Below are positions 21,691 to 34,500 of a DNA stretch of 64,000 nucleotides, in pieces (within the stretch, counting starts at the first letter, position 1; every line of letters begins with the position of its first letter). A program made the position numbers and the translations under genes. The stretch spans positions 4,163,449 through 4,227,448 of the forward strand of contig JAQJVL010000005.1 of NCBI GenBank assembly GCA_035578905.1, read 5' to 3'. This stretch comes from Stictocephala bisonia (taxonomy: Eukaryota > Arthropoda > Insecta > Hemiptera > Membracidae). The notes beneath the pieces were generated by a model. It saw only the letters and a list, made by a program, of their open reading frames with translations, ran no database searches and had not been told where the DNA came from.

Positions 21691-22599
21691 CATAGTTTTA
21701 GAAAAATCTTTAGTGACAAGCCATGAAAAAAAAAATGCTGTTGTTCTCTGGCCTACTTAAGCAAACACCAGGTCTAGAGTTAACTTTGCTTCACCCTTTT
21801 ACAAGTATGAATGACCTATTTTTTAAAAAGTAGTCTGGATGAATTCATATTATTATGTTTTCTTACACTTTAACAAATAAATTAAACCTTATTTTTAAAA
21901 TGTTAAATTACTAAATATTCAAGTACTTTACCGGTTAAATATTACCTGGCTTCTCATTCAGTTACAAAGCTAAAAGTGCAAACCAGAATTAGTCAAAAAT
22001 TGGTAGGTTTGCAAGGAAATTAATTACAAAATTAGATTATGAAATATCTCAGTGGCTATTTTTGTTTTCATTTGTATTAAATGTACATTAAATTAAATGA
22101 AAATTTGATTTCCCAGAACAGATCATAAAGAAATACATACAATTTAATTTAGATTAATTTGTAATAAAATATATTTACGTACATAAGTAGAAATATAAAA
22201 TATATGAAACTAAATACAATGTATTTTCCTAGTTAACATATTAGCCATTGGGAAAATGCCTGCACGGACAGCCTGTGTGCTGACCTGAGATGTAAAAAAG
22301 GTTGAACGATGGCATTTTAGTATGAAACTTGGAATAATTAAGTTTTCTTTTGTTTATAATAGATATGTACAGACAGTTTTTTTCTAAAAGTAAAACAAAG
22401 AAATAAAATTCACAAAAGTTTATTTAAACGTCAATAAGTTTTGAGTTTGATATAATCTAACTGTACAAACAAATAGAAATATAAATAAATGACGTTACAC
22501 ATTGAAAAGCATAACTAATTAATTACTATTTGAATAAAACAAATAATAAGTCCCTATTTTAAAACATTTGCTACAGTGAAGTTAAGAGCAAATTTCTCT
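21691..22599. other. Unassigned AT-rich spacer
   Basis: No gene or recognisable element. Confidence 0.35.
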
Positions 22600-22740
22600 A
22601 GAGCGTATGTGTGAGCCCAGCCAAAATACCACATTACTAAAGGTACTACTACCCGTGGGTATAATGTGGTACATTCAAAAGTTTGGTGTAACCAATTTTA
22701 TAGAACCTACAGCATATTGAAAAAGTTTGATTAAAGAAAA
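22600..22740 (-). repeat. Inverted copy of the ~170-bp satellite
   Basis: Read on the - strand, TTCAATATGCTGTAGGTTCT, then ACCCACGGGTAGTA and CCTTTAGTAATGTGGTAT follow the same order as in the units at 19795-20395. About 2.2 kb separates the two orientations. Confidence 0.75.
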
Positions 22741-23040
22741 AACTGAAATATTCGAGTTGTGCTACATATATACTAGCTAACCCAACACTTATAATCTTAT
22801 GGGTATTATTTAAAACACTGTTAGTTTGATACATTGTTGGACAATCTTATTAAATAAATATCACAATAAAATATTTTTACAAGATAAGCATTTTATATTA
22901 ACCAAGATATGAATGTATCAATGATGAGAAGTATTTTTGTCTATTATGGATCTTCATGCATCAACCCACAATTACGGTAATGTTTTGTACAATTTAAAAT
23001 TTCATGATGTGGTTATTTATTGTATGCTCTCATACAACAG

Positions 23041-23160
23041 GTGGCAGACAGTACTAAAACTCAGTTAAAAGTTGTTGAGACTCAAGTTCAAGATCATCCT
23101 ACTAAAGGATTTTGGCGTATTAATCTAAAAGAGACTCTCCAGCCAGGAAAAACAACTGCT
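23041..23160 (+). CDS. RPN1: RPN1 exon (residues 1-40 of the visible part)
   Basis: Encodes [12 protein letters not shown]...[18 protein letters not shown], 40 codons in phase 0. Acceptor ACAACAG, donor GTAAGT. It corresponds to the luminal N-terminal domain just before the well-conserved HPYP segment. This is the first exon recognised. A preceding exon must exist because the start codon and signal peptide are absent. Confidence 0.85.
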
Positions 23161-26100
23161 GTAAGTTATTGTTTGTTTGGTTTAATTTTAATGATAATCT
23201 TACTGGAGATAACTAAACTGATTGGAGTTAAATATTAAACTTAACTGATCTTTTCTTATTTACCAATGGTAGTAATATTTTCCAGGCATGTCTTATACAG
23301 GCTTCCTTGCTTGTAAATGGTACCGTAGAACTCCAATTATCCGGATTAATGCTGTCCATGTGTCCTCCGGATAGTTGGAGAAATAGCTTATAAGGTCAAA
23401 ATTTTAAAATAAAAGACAACAAATACAGTCCATAAAATTGTTTAATGTCTTTTATGAATTAATTTATGAATTTTATGTTTTCTCAAGTAATCAAGATCAC
23501 CTCTTTTGACACCTAGAAGCATCGGTCCACCCAAATAGTTATTAGTAGTCTTAAGAATACTAAATGACACTGAAGTATAAAAGCATTGTTATCTAAACCA
23601 TTAGAGTAAATACATATGTAATCAAAATTTTAAAACTAAATACTGTACATAGAGCATAATAAAAATATAGCAAATTAAAAAAGGTGTTTTCTTGATCTGA
23701 ATCAAATCAAAATATACCCTTTATTCAACAGATTGTGCATAAATACAATGAACGGCATCATTAAAAACTAAACCTAAGAATATTAGTGATATTAGTTATC
23801 TTATAAACAGGATAATGTTGCTTGGTAACTCAGTTCAGTCTATATACTTAATGTTGTAATAATTGTTTATAAAACTGTACAAAAAAATTATCTATCGACT
23901 ATAAAAGGCACTGAATATCCCTCCAGTACCACTTAGCCATCAGCATGGGTCGCTTTACACCTTGGTTAAAGGGGGGCTCCGTTTTCGTATATGCTGATAG
24001 CACTGGAATTTGCATTACAAGGAGTTTTTAGGACTTCAGCCTGATCTGCCAGGATTGGTAGAAACAGGCCCACCAACGTGTAGGATGCAGATTTCTAAGC
24101 TACATAGTGACAGGACACCAGCTGGGATAGATGATCTATCTGGACAGTCCCCTACCACCTTCCCTAATGGTCTGGAGCACCAAAACATGTTTTGTGCTTC
24201 TGAGGCAGGAGGAACATCTAGTTCAGTTATGTCCTAGTGATTAGCACTGTTTCTTGACCCCAACTGTACAGTAGTACAGTGTACAGTAATTTATGTGGTT
24301 TGTGTACTGATTACATATATGGTTTTCTTTTTGTCGTATATGTCTGGAACAAATGATAGGTGCATACTTAACAATGATATCAAAATAGCGCTAGGAACTA
24401 ATTGTACTAAATTAGGTTTTAGAGCAAATTCGGTTAAAATTAGAATTGTGGTTTGGTGCAGTATAATATAGCTAAAACTATGTGCACTGTATTTTTTACA
24501 GACACTTACATTTACATATTAAAAGAAATTACAGAACATGTATGATTTATCAGCCAAGTGGGAGGCTGTTATATATTATAGTAATAAGTTTTATTATTTT
24601 TAGTTTTCCATTAAGTTTTTTTTTTTTTTTATTTCTTGTTTTAATATTTGGTATATAATGAAAAAAGAGCCTAATGCTATTTTCCATTTAAATACAAACA
24701 TATATTTTCAGTTACTGTAATAATTAGGGAAAAAGCAAGTATGAAGGAGGAGATACAAACATAAAACGCTATCAAGCATTTTTTATCACTATCTCTTTCA
24801 TGCAAAAGGTTATTTCACACTGCATACCCAAAGGACTTCTAATCTAACTTAAATGCATTTATTATTCAAATTTGTGTTTTGTATTTTATTTCATTCTAAA
24901 ATCAAATAATGTCTACACGAGTAGTTTCTGCCTTCTCAAAATAGGCTTAGTATCCATCTGAGTAGTTGGCTCAGATATTGTTTAGTTATTTTTGTATAAT
25001 GTAAGCTCTAATATTTTTAATGATTCCAGGTTGAGGTGGAATGTGTTCTAAGCCAAGCACTGACTCCATATCCTGCGAGTATTACGCAGAAGGAAAAACA
25101 ATTAGTTTTATTCAAAGGAAACCACTTGTTTTACTCACCATATAATGTCGGCAAGCAAACCACCGTAGTCAATGTGGGCACTAGGAATGTCGAGTCCTAC
25201 TCTAAATTAAATCCTGTAAGCCAATCAGACATGAGTTTCACCTATGGACCTTATCAAGATCAAAAACCATTTGCTGAAGTGAGTTTTTTAATATTTACTA
25301 TTTGAATCATGTATGTAGTACTATTATGTATGTAGTTAAGTTTACCTGTGAGTGGGGTGAATAAGGAGACTGCTGTTAGTTGTTTGAGTTCCGACTGGCA
25401 GTTAAAATTTGCCAAACCGTCAGTCCGTTTTCTACCATTTTGCTGGCATACATTAGAAAATGTATGATAAATACATGATAACAATATACATCATTGTATT
25501 TTGTATTGTTGTGTTCATATGAACCATATTATCTTAAGAAATACAAACATTTGTATAAACATATGAGAAAATATTTTAATTTTCAAGTCGAATATTGAAA
25601 AAAATAAAAAGGGCTGAGGGCCCCCCTAGGAAAAATTTCCAGATAAAAATGCAATATTCCAAGATACTCAATTTACTCAAAATTTAATCTAACTTTATAA
25701 AATCTATAGGTTTATAAAGTTTTTCAATGCCATAACTACATGCAGTACATAGACTGGAGTCACTACACAAATCATAGATTTGTTTCTATGGACATTACCA
25801 GAGAAAAGGTTATGTAATTTCAAATAACAAAATGATTGTTATAATCCAAAGTATCAAACAATCTAAAATTATATGTATATCATAATAAAATATCTTTTTC
25901 TATAAATTTTGGTTTCAGGTAGGTTAAATTACATGTAAAAAAATATTAGTAAATAATCCGTAAAGTATTGAGCCATTATAACTGATATTCTATTGATTAT
26001 TGATTGTTGTTGACTTTTTAACTTCTATAATCTTCTGAATAGCTTAATATCTGGTTGGTTTAATATATAAATTATAGGCCATCTTACTCAACTTTATATT

Positions 26101-28465
26101 CAGTGTTATTTTTTGACAACAATTATAATTCTTGTAAATGTTTAACCCTTTTGGAGCCGTGGTGATGAAATATCGCCACCATATTCATGAGCGAAAAGTG
26201 CCACGGTGACAGATTATCGCCACCGTGTATTTGAGCGATTTACTGATGAATAAAGTAATATATCGAAGTTGAAAAGAATCAGATAGTAAGATTGTTCGAT
26301 TTTTAGTTTAATTTCATTGCCTTTGGAAGAAGAAGAAGTTTACAACAGACGAAAATAGAGCTGACAGCTGTCAACAATCTATGTTGTTTACGTTTATCAT
26401 TCTTCACTGTCATTCATCCCACGGCTGTGCTTGTTGATGGTGTAGTGTTATTGCTTCAGTGTTGTTGTATATTATTTTGCGTGTTATTTTTGTTTCTCGT
26501 GTTTATTATTGATTTTAGTGCTTATTATTATTATTATGCAGTCATATTAGATTTGAATATTTGTACAGTACATATACAGTATATGTGTGTAGGTTAGGCT
26601 AAGTATGGAAGATCAGTTCACAAGAAGTGAAGTTGATCAGGAACTTCAACTTAACCAGTCAGATTCTGAATTTGAAAATATTGATAATATATTTAGTGAT
26701 GACAGTGATGATATATATAAATACCTATAAAAAATATAAAACAATATTTAATAAAAATATGTTATCTAATTTTACCACTTAAAAAAAAAACCTAAAAACA
26801 AACAAAATTATTTTGGGTTTATTTTTACAAAGAACAACTTCACATTTATCTGGTTTGTAAATTAAAATATAATAAGGATCAAAAATAAAATACTATTAAA
26901 AATGTTGCAATTTGTATTAGTAAAGTTAGCTTAAACATTTAAAAAATTTCAAATATTTTAGTTTTATAGTTTGGTATGAATCTAAATATGTTTAATTTGA
27001 AATAAATATTATTTTAATGTGTTTTATTATCGAATACACATCAATTGTAACACTTAATTTGTAAAAATATGTTGCTTAGAAACAGATTTTTTATGAATTT
27101 TTAGCAAAACTATACGAAATCACCATTTGCGGCATGGCACTTTTAGACTAACTTCCATGAAAAAAGGTTGGTGTACAATTTTTCATCTTCCAAAATTTCA
27201 CTGTGGCACTAAAAGGGTTAAACAAGATATGTGCGTTATGTGCCTCATTATAATTTCTAGACATTTATTTTTGTTAAATGAAATTTTATACAGTACTTCT
27301 AAAATTTTGTTTCACTGTAACTGTTATTCTTTTATATTGAATGTGTTGCAGGTATTTGTAGACTTAAGTAGTTATAGACAAGTGGAAAATGTACAATTTA
27401 TCTATAGATTTTCTTGAACTTTATAGATTGGTAACAAGAATTATGTGTATGTCTGTATATATAAAATGGTGTTTTAGGAGTAATCTTAGGTCTTAAAGCA
27501 TTAGTCCTGTTCTGAAATGGTTTTTTTGAAAACAGAACAGCTGATAAGTTTGAAAAAAATATCTGTATAAGTTGAAGGAGTATGTTACTTGTATAAAGTT
27601 CTCACACAGAAAAAAAAATAATTTGAAGCTTAACTAATTTCATGAAGAAATCACCTTATTAAAAACTATTTTATAACTTGTTAACAGTAATGTAATTTGT
27701 AGATATCAAGTGTTACTAATAGCAAGTACAAAAGATTGATTGAAATGTCGATAAATCAACCCCATTATGAGTTATGGTATTGTCTATTATAGTTATTACT
27801 AGTATATCTGAATAATGTAACATATGTTCTAGGATGCAATGGTATTACATTATGAGAACAACTCACCTTTCCTGACTGTCACACGTTTAGAACGAACCTT
27901 GGAGGTATCACATTGGGGCAACATTGCAGTTGAGGAAGTGGTGGATGTCGTTCATACTGGTGCCGTGCTGAAAGGTCCTTTCTCTCGTTATGAATATCAG
28001 AGAGAAGCCCAGAGTGGAGTTTCCAGTGTTAAATCTTTCAAGGTACAGAGAGAGCGTCCTTTTTTTCTAAATATTTTCTGTAAATAAAGTTATAATTAAT
28101 ACATAGTGACATTAGAGGATTGTAGTTGCTTTTGGAGAATTACAATACTCTAAGAGCTTTTGTTCTTCTGGGTAGTTAAATATAGGTTAACTGCTAGAAA
28201 CACTATTAATTCTTAGAACAAATAAATATGACTACTTATAGCAGTGCCACAAGCTGGTTACAAGCGTTTGACTAATCAAGACAGAAGAAGAGGACAATGC
28301 ATGCAAAGAAGAAACAATCAGATATGATGATATAATTAGAATTAGAAAATATTTTGCCTATATCAAAAAGTGATAAAACATTCCATTCAAGAATGATTAT
28401 ACATCAATAACACAAATTCATAGACCAGTAAATTTCCTCATAACTCCATAAAAATAAGTTTATCT

Positions 28466-28527
<62 letters not shown>

Positions 28528-31500
28528 ATACAATCTGCTAGTCAAAACCTGATACTATTAGAAGACTTATCAACAGTCAAAAATAATTATTTACAAAATC
28601 GTCAAGATTGGTATTAGCGTCAAAACAAAATTAGGTAGTTAATAATTACAGTTAAGAATTCAGTTTTTTGCTTCACTAATTGTTAGGTGTCTCCAAGTCC
28701 AGGTATTCCTTCACAGAGTAAACATGTAAAAGGCCACTGTTGCACCAATCACTCTTTAAGGCTGTTTGGTCGAAACAAATTTTCGATTTTTTTCCTTTTT
28801 CGATGACTTTATATCAGCTATTAAACACCTCCCAAGTAGTTCTTTCATTAAAATTATGTTCATAGTTATACATACATCACCTCAAAGATGCGAATTTGGG
28901 CTTTCTTGGTGCATACAGAATTAAAGAAACTACTTTGCTGGCTATTCCCAAATTTTAAAAACAGACCATCACAGGACTGGTTTCGCTCATCAGTTATTTT
29001 AAATTACATAATTTTACTGCAAATTAGTAAATTTGATTTTAAATAATTAATGTTATGTGTTTGCTTTTATTTTATTATGAAGAGAAATATAATGTCGTGT
29101 TTGGAATCTTATGCTTTTTAATATTACACACTTTACAAAATTGATTAACTCTATATACTCAACTTTTGGTTGTACTTTTACCCACCCGCATGTTATATTA
29201 CAATCCAATCGCTACGCACATATACAGCGAGACACCGCACCCGCAGAATCACGCTTAAACGACTTCCTGCAATTATACCCCACTCATCCCAGGGGTGGGG
29301 TCGAGTGTCTGTGTATGAGTAGATTGCGGTCAGATGTACAGTCAGCGCTTCGAGCGGAATTCAGTTGTCCCTAAAGCCGGCCGAACCGCCTTAAGACGTT
29401 TCTTGGGTTTTTCCCTATGTAGACTTCTCAGTGCTGATAGTAGTCTGTTAAACAGTTTATGCCCCATGTATATGGGTTTCCTACTATATTGTGAACAGGA
29501 AGATGATAGTCTACCGTTCATCAAGTTCTGTAGTTGTGAATATAGAAGGTCCACTTTATTTGTGTGTACAATTACTTTATGGATGTAGGGAGCTATCACA
29601 GTTAGGATTCAAAGAGATTTATAAGCCTCTCTGCAACTGTCTACTCTCCATTTCAAAAATATGTAGACCCGAGTTTACAAAGACAATGTACCTAGACGAA
29701 TAATGATAATTACATGATTCTCTTTTTGTATTATAGGGAATTTAATTGTGCGATAACCCATGTCTGTAAAATAATTTTCATAACTTGTTAATAATTTTTA
29801 TTAGCGATTGTTTATAGAAAGTACCAGATTTTTCGCAATTTCTAACGAACCATCAACTTTAAAAATCATCAAAAATTTAATTGATGTTTTATGTAAATGA
29901 AACTTTTACATGTTCTCGTAATTTTTGAGTATTAACTTTTATTCGGCTGTGATAACCGGTACTCAGTATAATTTGGTACTGTTGGTATCGTCTTGATTCA
30001 TGGAAACCAAATAAAATGGTTTCCAACCATAAATGTTGATCAGCGATTTTTTTAATTGACATTTATATGATAGTGTCGGGATGTGCAGTTAGCCGTTAAC
30101 GCCTTCAGACGCTTCGCCCGCGTGGCATCAAAACCCTGCGACATTGCCACTCTCCGCTCGCACAGAACGTCTGACTACCACTGTTAAAACTTCCATTTGC
30201 TGTATTCTTTTAAGTGTCATCACCCATTTTACATCGCCATTTACTCATGAGGGCTTAGGACTGTCAACGGCAGGTTTAATAATGGTAGCTCCCGTTTTAT
30301 AGGGATTGCAGATTATTTACATTTCATAATTTAGAATACGGAGAAAGACCATTTAAATGAAGAAGTACATGTTGGGCCTGTAATAGTAACCCTTGAAAGC
30401 TCCAATTCATCTGGTTTTAGCAATTTTTCAAATAACGATCTGCAGACTGAAAGTAAATATGTTGAATGTATTTTACATACTTGTAAATATTTAAAAACCG
30501 TTAAGATATTGTAAATAATGAAATATAATAAATAGGCAATCTCTATGAAATGGGAGCTACCATTTTTAAACCTTCCATGGGAGGTGCAAAGCCCTCATGA
30601 GAAAATGGTTGATGAAACTTAAAAGAATACAGCAAACGGAAGTTTTAACAGCAGCAGTCAGACGTGCCGTGCCGTTGGTGCGGAGAGTGGCAACGTCGCG
30701 GGGTTTTGATGCTGTGCAGGCAAGGCGTCATTAATGGCTGACTGTACATCCCGACACTATCAAATAAACGTCAATTAAAAATCGCTGATCAACATTTATG
30801 ATTGGAAATCATTTTATTTGGTTTGCATGAATCAAGCTGATACCAACAGAACCAAATTATAGTGAGTACCATTTATTACAGCCGAATAAAAGTTAATCTC
30901 AAAAAAATTACAGGAACTTAAAAAATAATTAAATTAAAATGTTGAAACTTCAAGGAAACATTTGAAAACTATTGACAAAGGTTTGGTGAAAGTTTCATTT
31001 ACATCAAACGTAAATTAAATTTTTTATGATTTTTTTTAAAGTTGATGGTTCGTTAGAAATTGCGAAAAACTGATACTTTTTAGAACAATCGCTAATAACG
31101 AATTGTTAACGAGTAATGAAAATTATTTGATAGGTATGGTTCAACGTACAATTAAATTCCCTATAATACAAAAAAAGAATCATGTAATTATAATTATTCG
31201 TCTAGGTACAGTGTCTTTGTAAACTCGGGTCTACATACTTTTGAAATGGGGAGTAGTTGTTTAAAGTCTGCAAGCAACCTAATAGCTTTCTTCCTTAGAG
31301 TAAGAATTTTGTGTAGATTCGCCTCAGATGTCCCTCTCCAAGCGGTACATAGTTTTACATTCTAGATGAATCAATTGATTCATCATTTTACAATAGATGA
31401 ATCATTGTTTTATAGTTCTTTCTTAATTTTAGGTATTGTTGTTTGTTTTATTGACATCGTTTCCTTATAATATCTTCATCTTATATAAAATTAATATAAT

Positions 31501-34500
31501 TTTCAATATTTACAAATTTCTTACTTTATCTAATTAAAGTGGTCATATTATGTTGTTTGTGTATTAAATACCTTCATGTAGTATCAAATATTTTCATCAA
31601 CTGATTGTGTACAGGATTTTATAATCTAGGAAGTTTAAGGGTTTGTTGAAAGTAATGAAGAAAAGAAACTTTGAAAAAGGAACTGAAATATTATCATTAC
31701 AATTTTTAAAAGTTAGAATACAGTCGTAGTACAGATGTTATGACCAAGGCATAACACTTTACTCTTTCAAATAAGAACATGTGTTTACATGTTTTGTATT
31801 TCAACAACAAATTCAGACTAGTGAGATAATATTTGTTTATTACGAAATCCCCATAAATTTGAGGTTAGATTAAAGAGCTTTAGGCCACGACGTGATGTAG
31901 TAGGAGAGGTTGGGCGTCAGCAGAGGATAAGTCTACCAATACAGTACAGAGTTGAACATAAGAAGACAAAATACATGGCACTCGCCTCTTTGTCCAGGGT
32001 AACTTCTTGAAATTAGGATCTATTATTAAATTGTATACTCATTATTACTAATATACTTAGTATTTCGTTATATCAGAATATAATTTTTTTTATAAATAAT
32101 CGTATATTTTTATTTCTATCACAAAAAATTTAGATTTGGAACTTTGTAAACAAAGCTTTCTGAGACAGCAAATGGTGATGTTCCAGAATGCTCTTAATCT
32201 TTAAATGGATAATTATTTTAAAAAAATTGTTTTAATTGTAACAATTACATTTGTATTTAATACGTGCCTCAATCTAAAATATTTTTATTTCTATACATTT
32301 GTGATTTTCATCTTGTTTACCCAGACAATACTGCCAGCTGCTGCAACGGACGTGTACTATAGAGATGAGATTGGCAACATCTCCACATCTCACATGCGTA
32401 TACTTAGTGATTCTGTGGAGCTTGATCTAAGACCTAGATTTCCCCTCTTTGGAGGATGGAAAACACATTATGTGCTGGGGTATAATGTTCCAAGCTATGA
32501 GTATCTTTTCTATTTAGGTAGGTGTATATAAATTGTGTATTTTAAATTTGATTTTAGTCTGCATGTAATGATTGTTTAGGAAAACATTTCTAATATAAAA
32601 ATCTTTAACTTTCACCCCACCATATGGTTAACTTAAAGAAACTATTGATTATTTTAATCTTGAATGGATAATATTATATGGTTTGATGAGTAGAGATGAT
32701 TTACATCATTTAATACAGACACGTCGTCTCTAGAGCAGAAAGTTAACTTTCCAAGGGATATAAAAATTAAATATTAACTAAACTTAATAATAAGACTAAT
32801 TGAAGTTAAAGTACCCAAGACTTATATTTAATAGAATTTCATGAAAATCCCGACCATTGTTAATGATTTTAAGTTGGTAAACTATCTAAACCTAAAAATA
32901 ATAATAATTTGTTGACAAAATCTGCGTTTCATTATCAAATATTCCGGTTGTTACTTACTCATAAACCTAAAGTAAATGGCATGTAGAAGAGAGAGAATGA
33001 TTACTTCTCCCACCACAATTCCCCTCCAGCGTAAGTGGGCTACAAGGTTCAGTCCTTAACAAAGGCTGGTGAAACTGGCAATTACTCATTTATTAATTAT
33101 CATTTAACCCATTATGAATTGTAAAATACTACTCAATTGGTTTGACAACACAACAGCAAATTCAATGTAAACACTGTGGCAAGTAGGATCATTTTTGTTA
33201 TGAAAGATCTATACTGCTAATAGTGACTGTACCATGAACACATGACTATGCGTGTTGGGGGATAGAATCTGTTGGGCATGCGCTGTCTGCAGGCCAAATA
33301 TTAATATAATCCTATGTTATAATATAATCTAGGAGCGCCGTAGCTAAGGGGCTAAGGCGTTGGCTTGCCACACAATATGTTCGGGTTCGATTCCCGATAT
33401 GACCACTAACAGTTTTTGCCTTTTTTGCCGCTCCCGTAGTGCAGGAGTCACGTTTAGCCGTTGGTCGCTAGGATGGCTTCCTAACCCTAACTTCGCCTGG
33501 TAAAATAAGACAAACTTTAACTTTTTAATCTCTTCCTAGTTGGTGTAGATTCTATTCAAATCCTTTTTTAAATTTCTGACAGTTTAAAAGTCAGGCAGAT
33601 GTTTAAATTGTGAAACTGGATTTCTGGGATGCATCTTTCTTGCACAATCAAACTTTATTTTGAATCCCATTTAACCGAAATGTCTAGTGGCAATCACAGG
33701 TAGTAGCAGAGCTTTAGCTTTACCAATTTTAAGCTATACAATTTTGAAATTGTATCCTATAAACATAAATGGCTGACAACTCTTAGATGTGGATAATATC
33801 TTATCTATATTGACAGGGTCAACTTTATACATTTCTCATATTGGGAAGAATATGTTGTTGCAGGAAGGGATAGGGTCAGTAAGTTAATAATCATACAACA
33901 AACTGCCATAGCTCTAACTTGAAAGTTAACCATATTTACCCACAAACTTGAGCTACCTGTTCTTACATCAATATGTTGTTGCAGGAAGGGATAGGGTCAG
34001 TAAGTTAATCAACAAACTGCCATAGCTCTTACTTGAAAGTTAACCATATTTACCCACAAACTTGAGCTACCTGTTCTTACATCAATTTAGATTTGAGGTT
34101 GCTAGTAAGTTTAAATAATAAAGCAGGTATAAATCAGATATGTTTGTCCTACAAATGGTGTCTTTGTACCACCTTTAAAGTGGATTTAAACAATCATTTT
34201 ACATTATTAAAATGGTATTTTAGTTGGGGTCAAAGACTATAAAATTAGCTTGTGCGAAATTTATAAGAAGATAAGAACTAGTTATATTATGTGTTTGCTG
34301 TACAGTATATTGCTGCTCTGTTATAAATTTATTCCTGAAAATATCTATGGATATAACTGCTATATTGGACCATGGATTCAAAGTAAAAATATTGATCACT
34401 GTTGTAAAATTTAAAAATATGTCAAAATGATAGGTAAAACATCATGTGTCTGTCTAAATTTCAATGTGAGGATTTAATACTCAATGTGAGGATATTCTAT

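Noticed and set aside
23020..23238. Open frame starting before the exon at 23041
   Set aside because: The ATG lies in the intron polypyrimidine/acceptor zone and the frame runs past the donor; only 23041-23160 is exonic.
24010..24237. 75-residue open frame in a GC-richer intron stretch
   Set aside because: No domain, no splice signals and no family resemblance.
32205..32531. 108-residue frame with a hydrophobic N terminus resembling a signal peptide
   Set aside because: The hydrophobic part is translated intron; the coding part begins after the acceptor at 32324 and matches ribophorin I.
33332..33403. Functional tRNA gene
   Set aside because: A-box change, poor acceptor pairing, and a SINE-like body follows.
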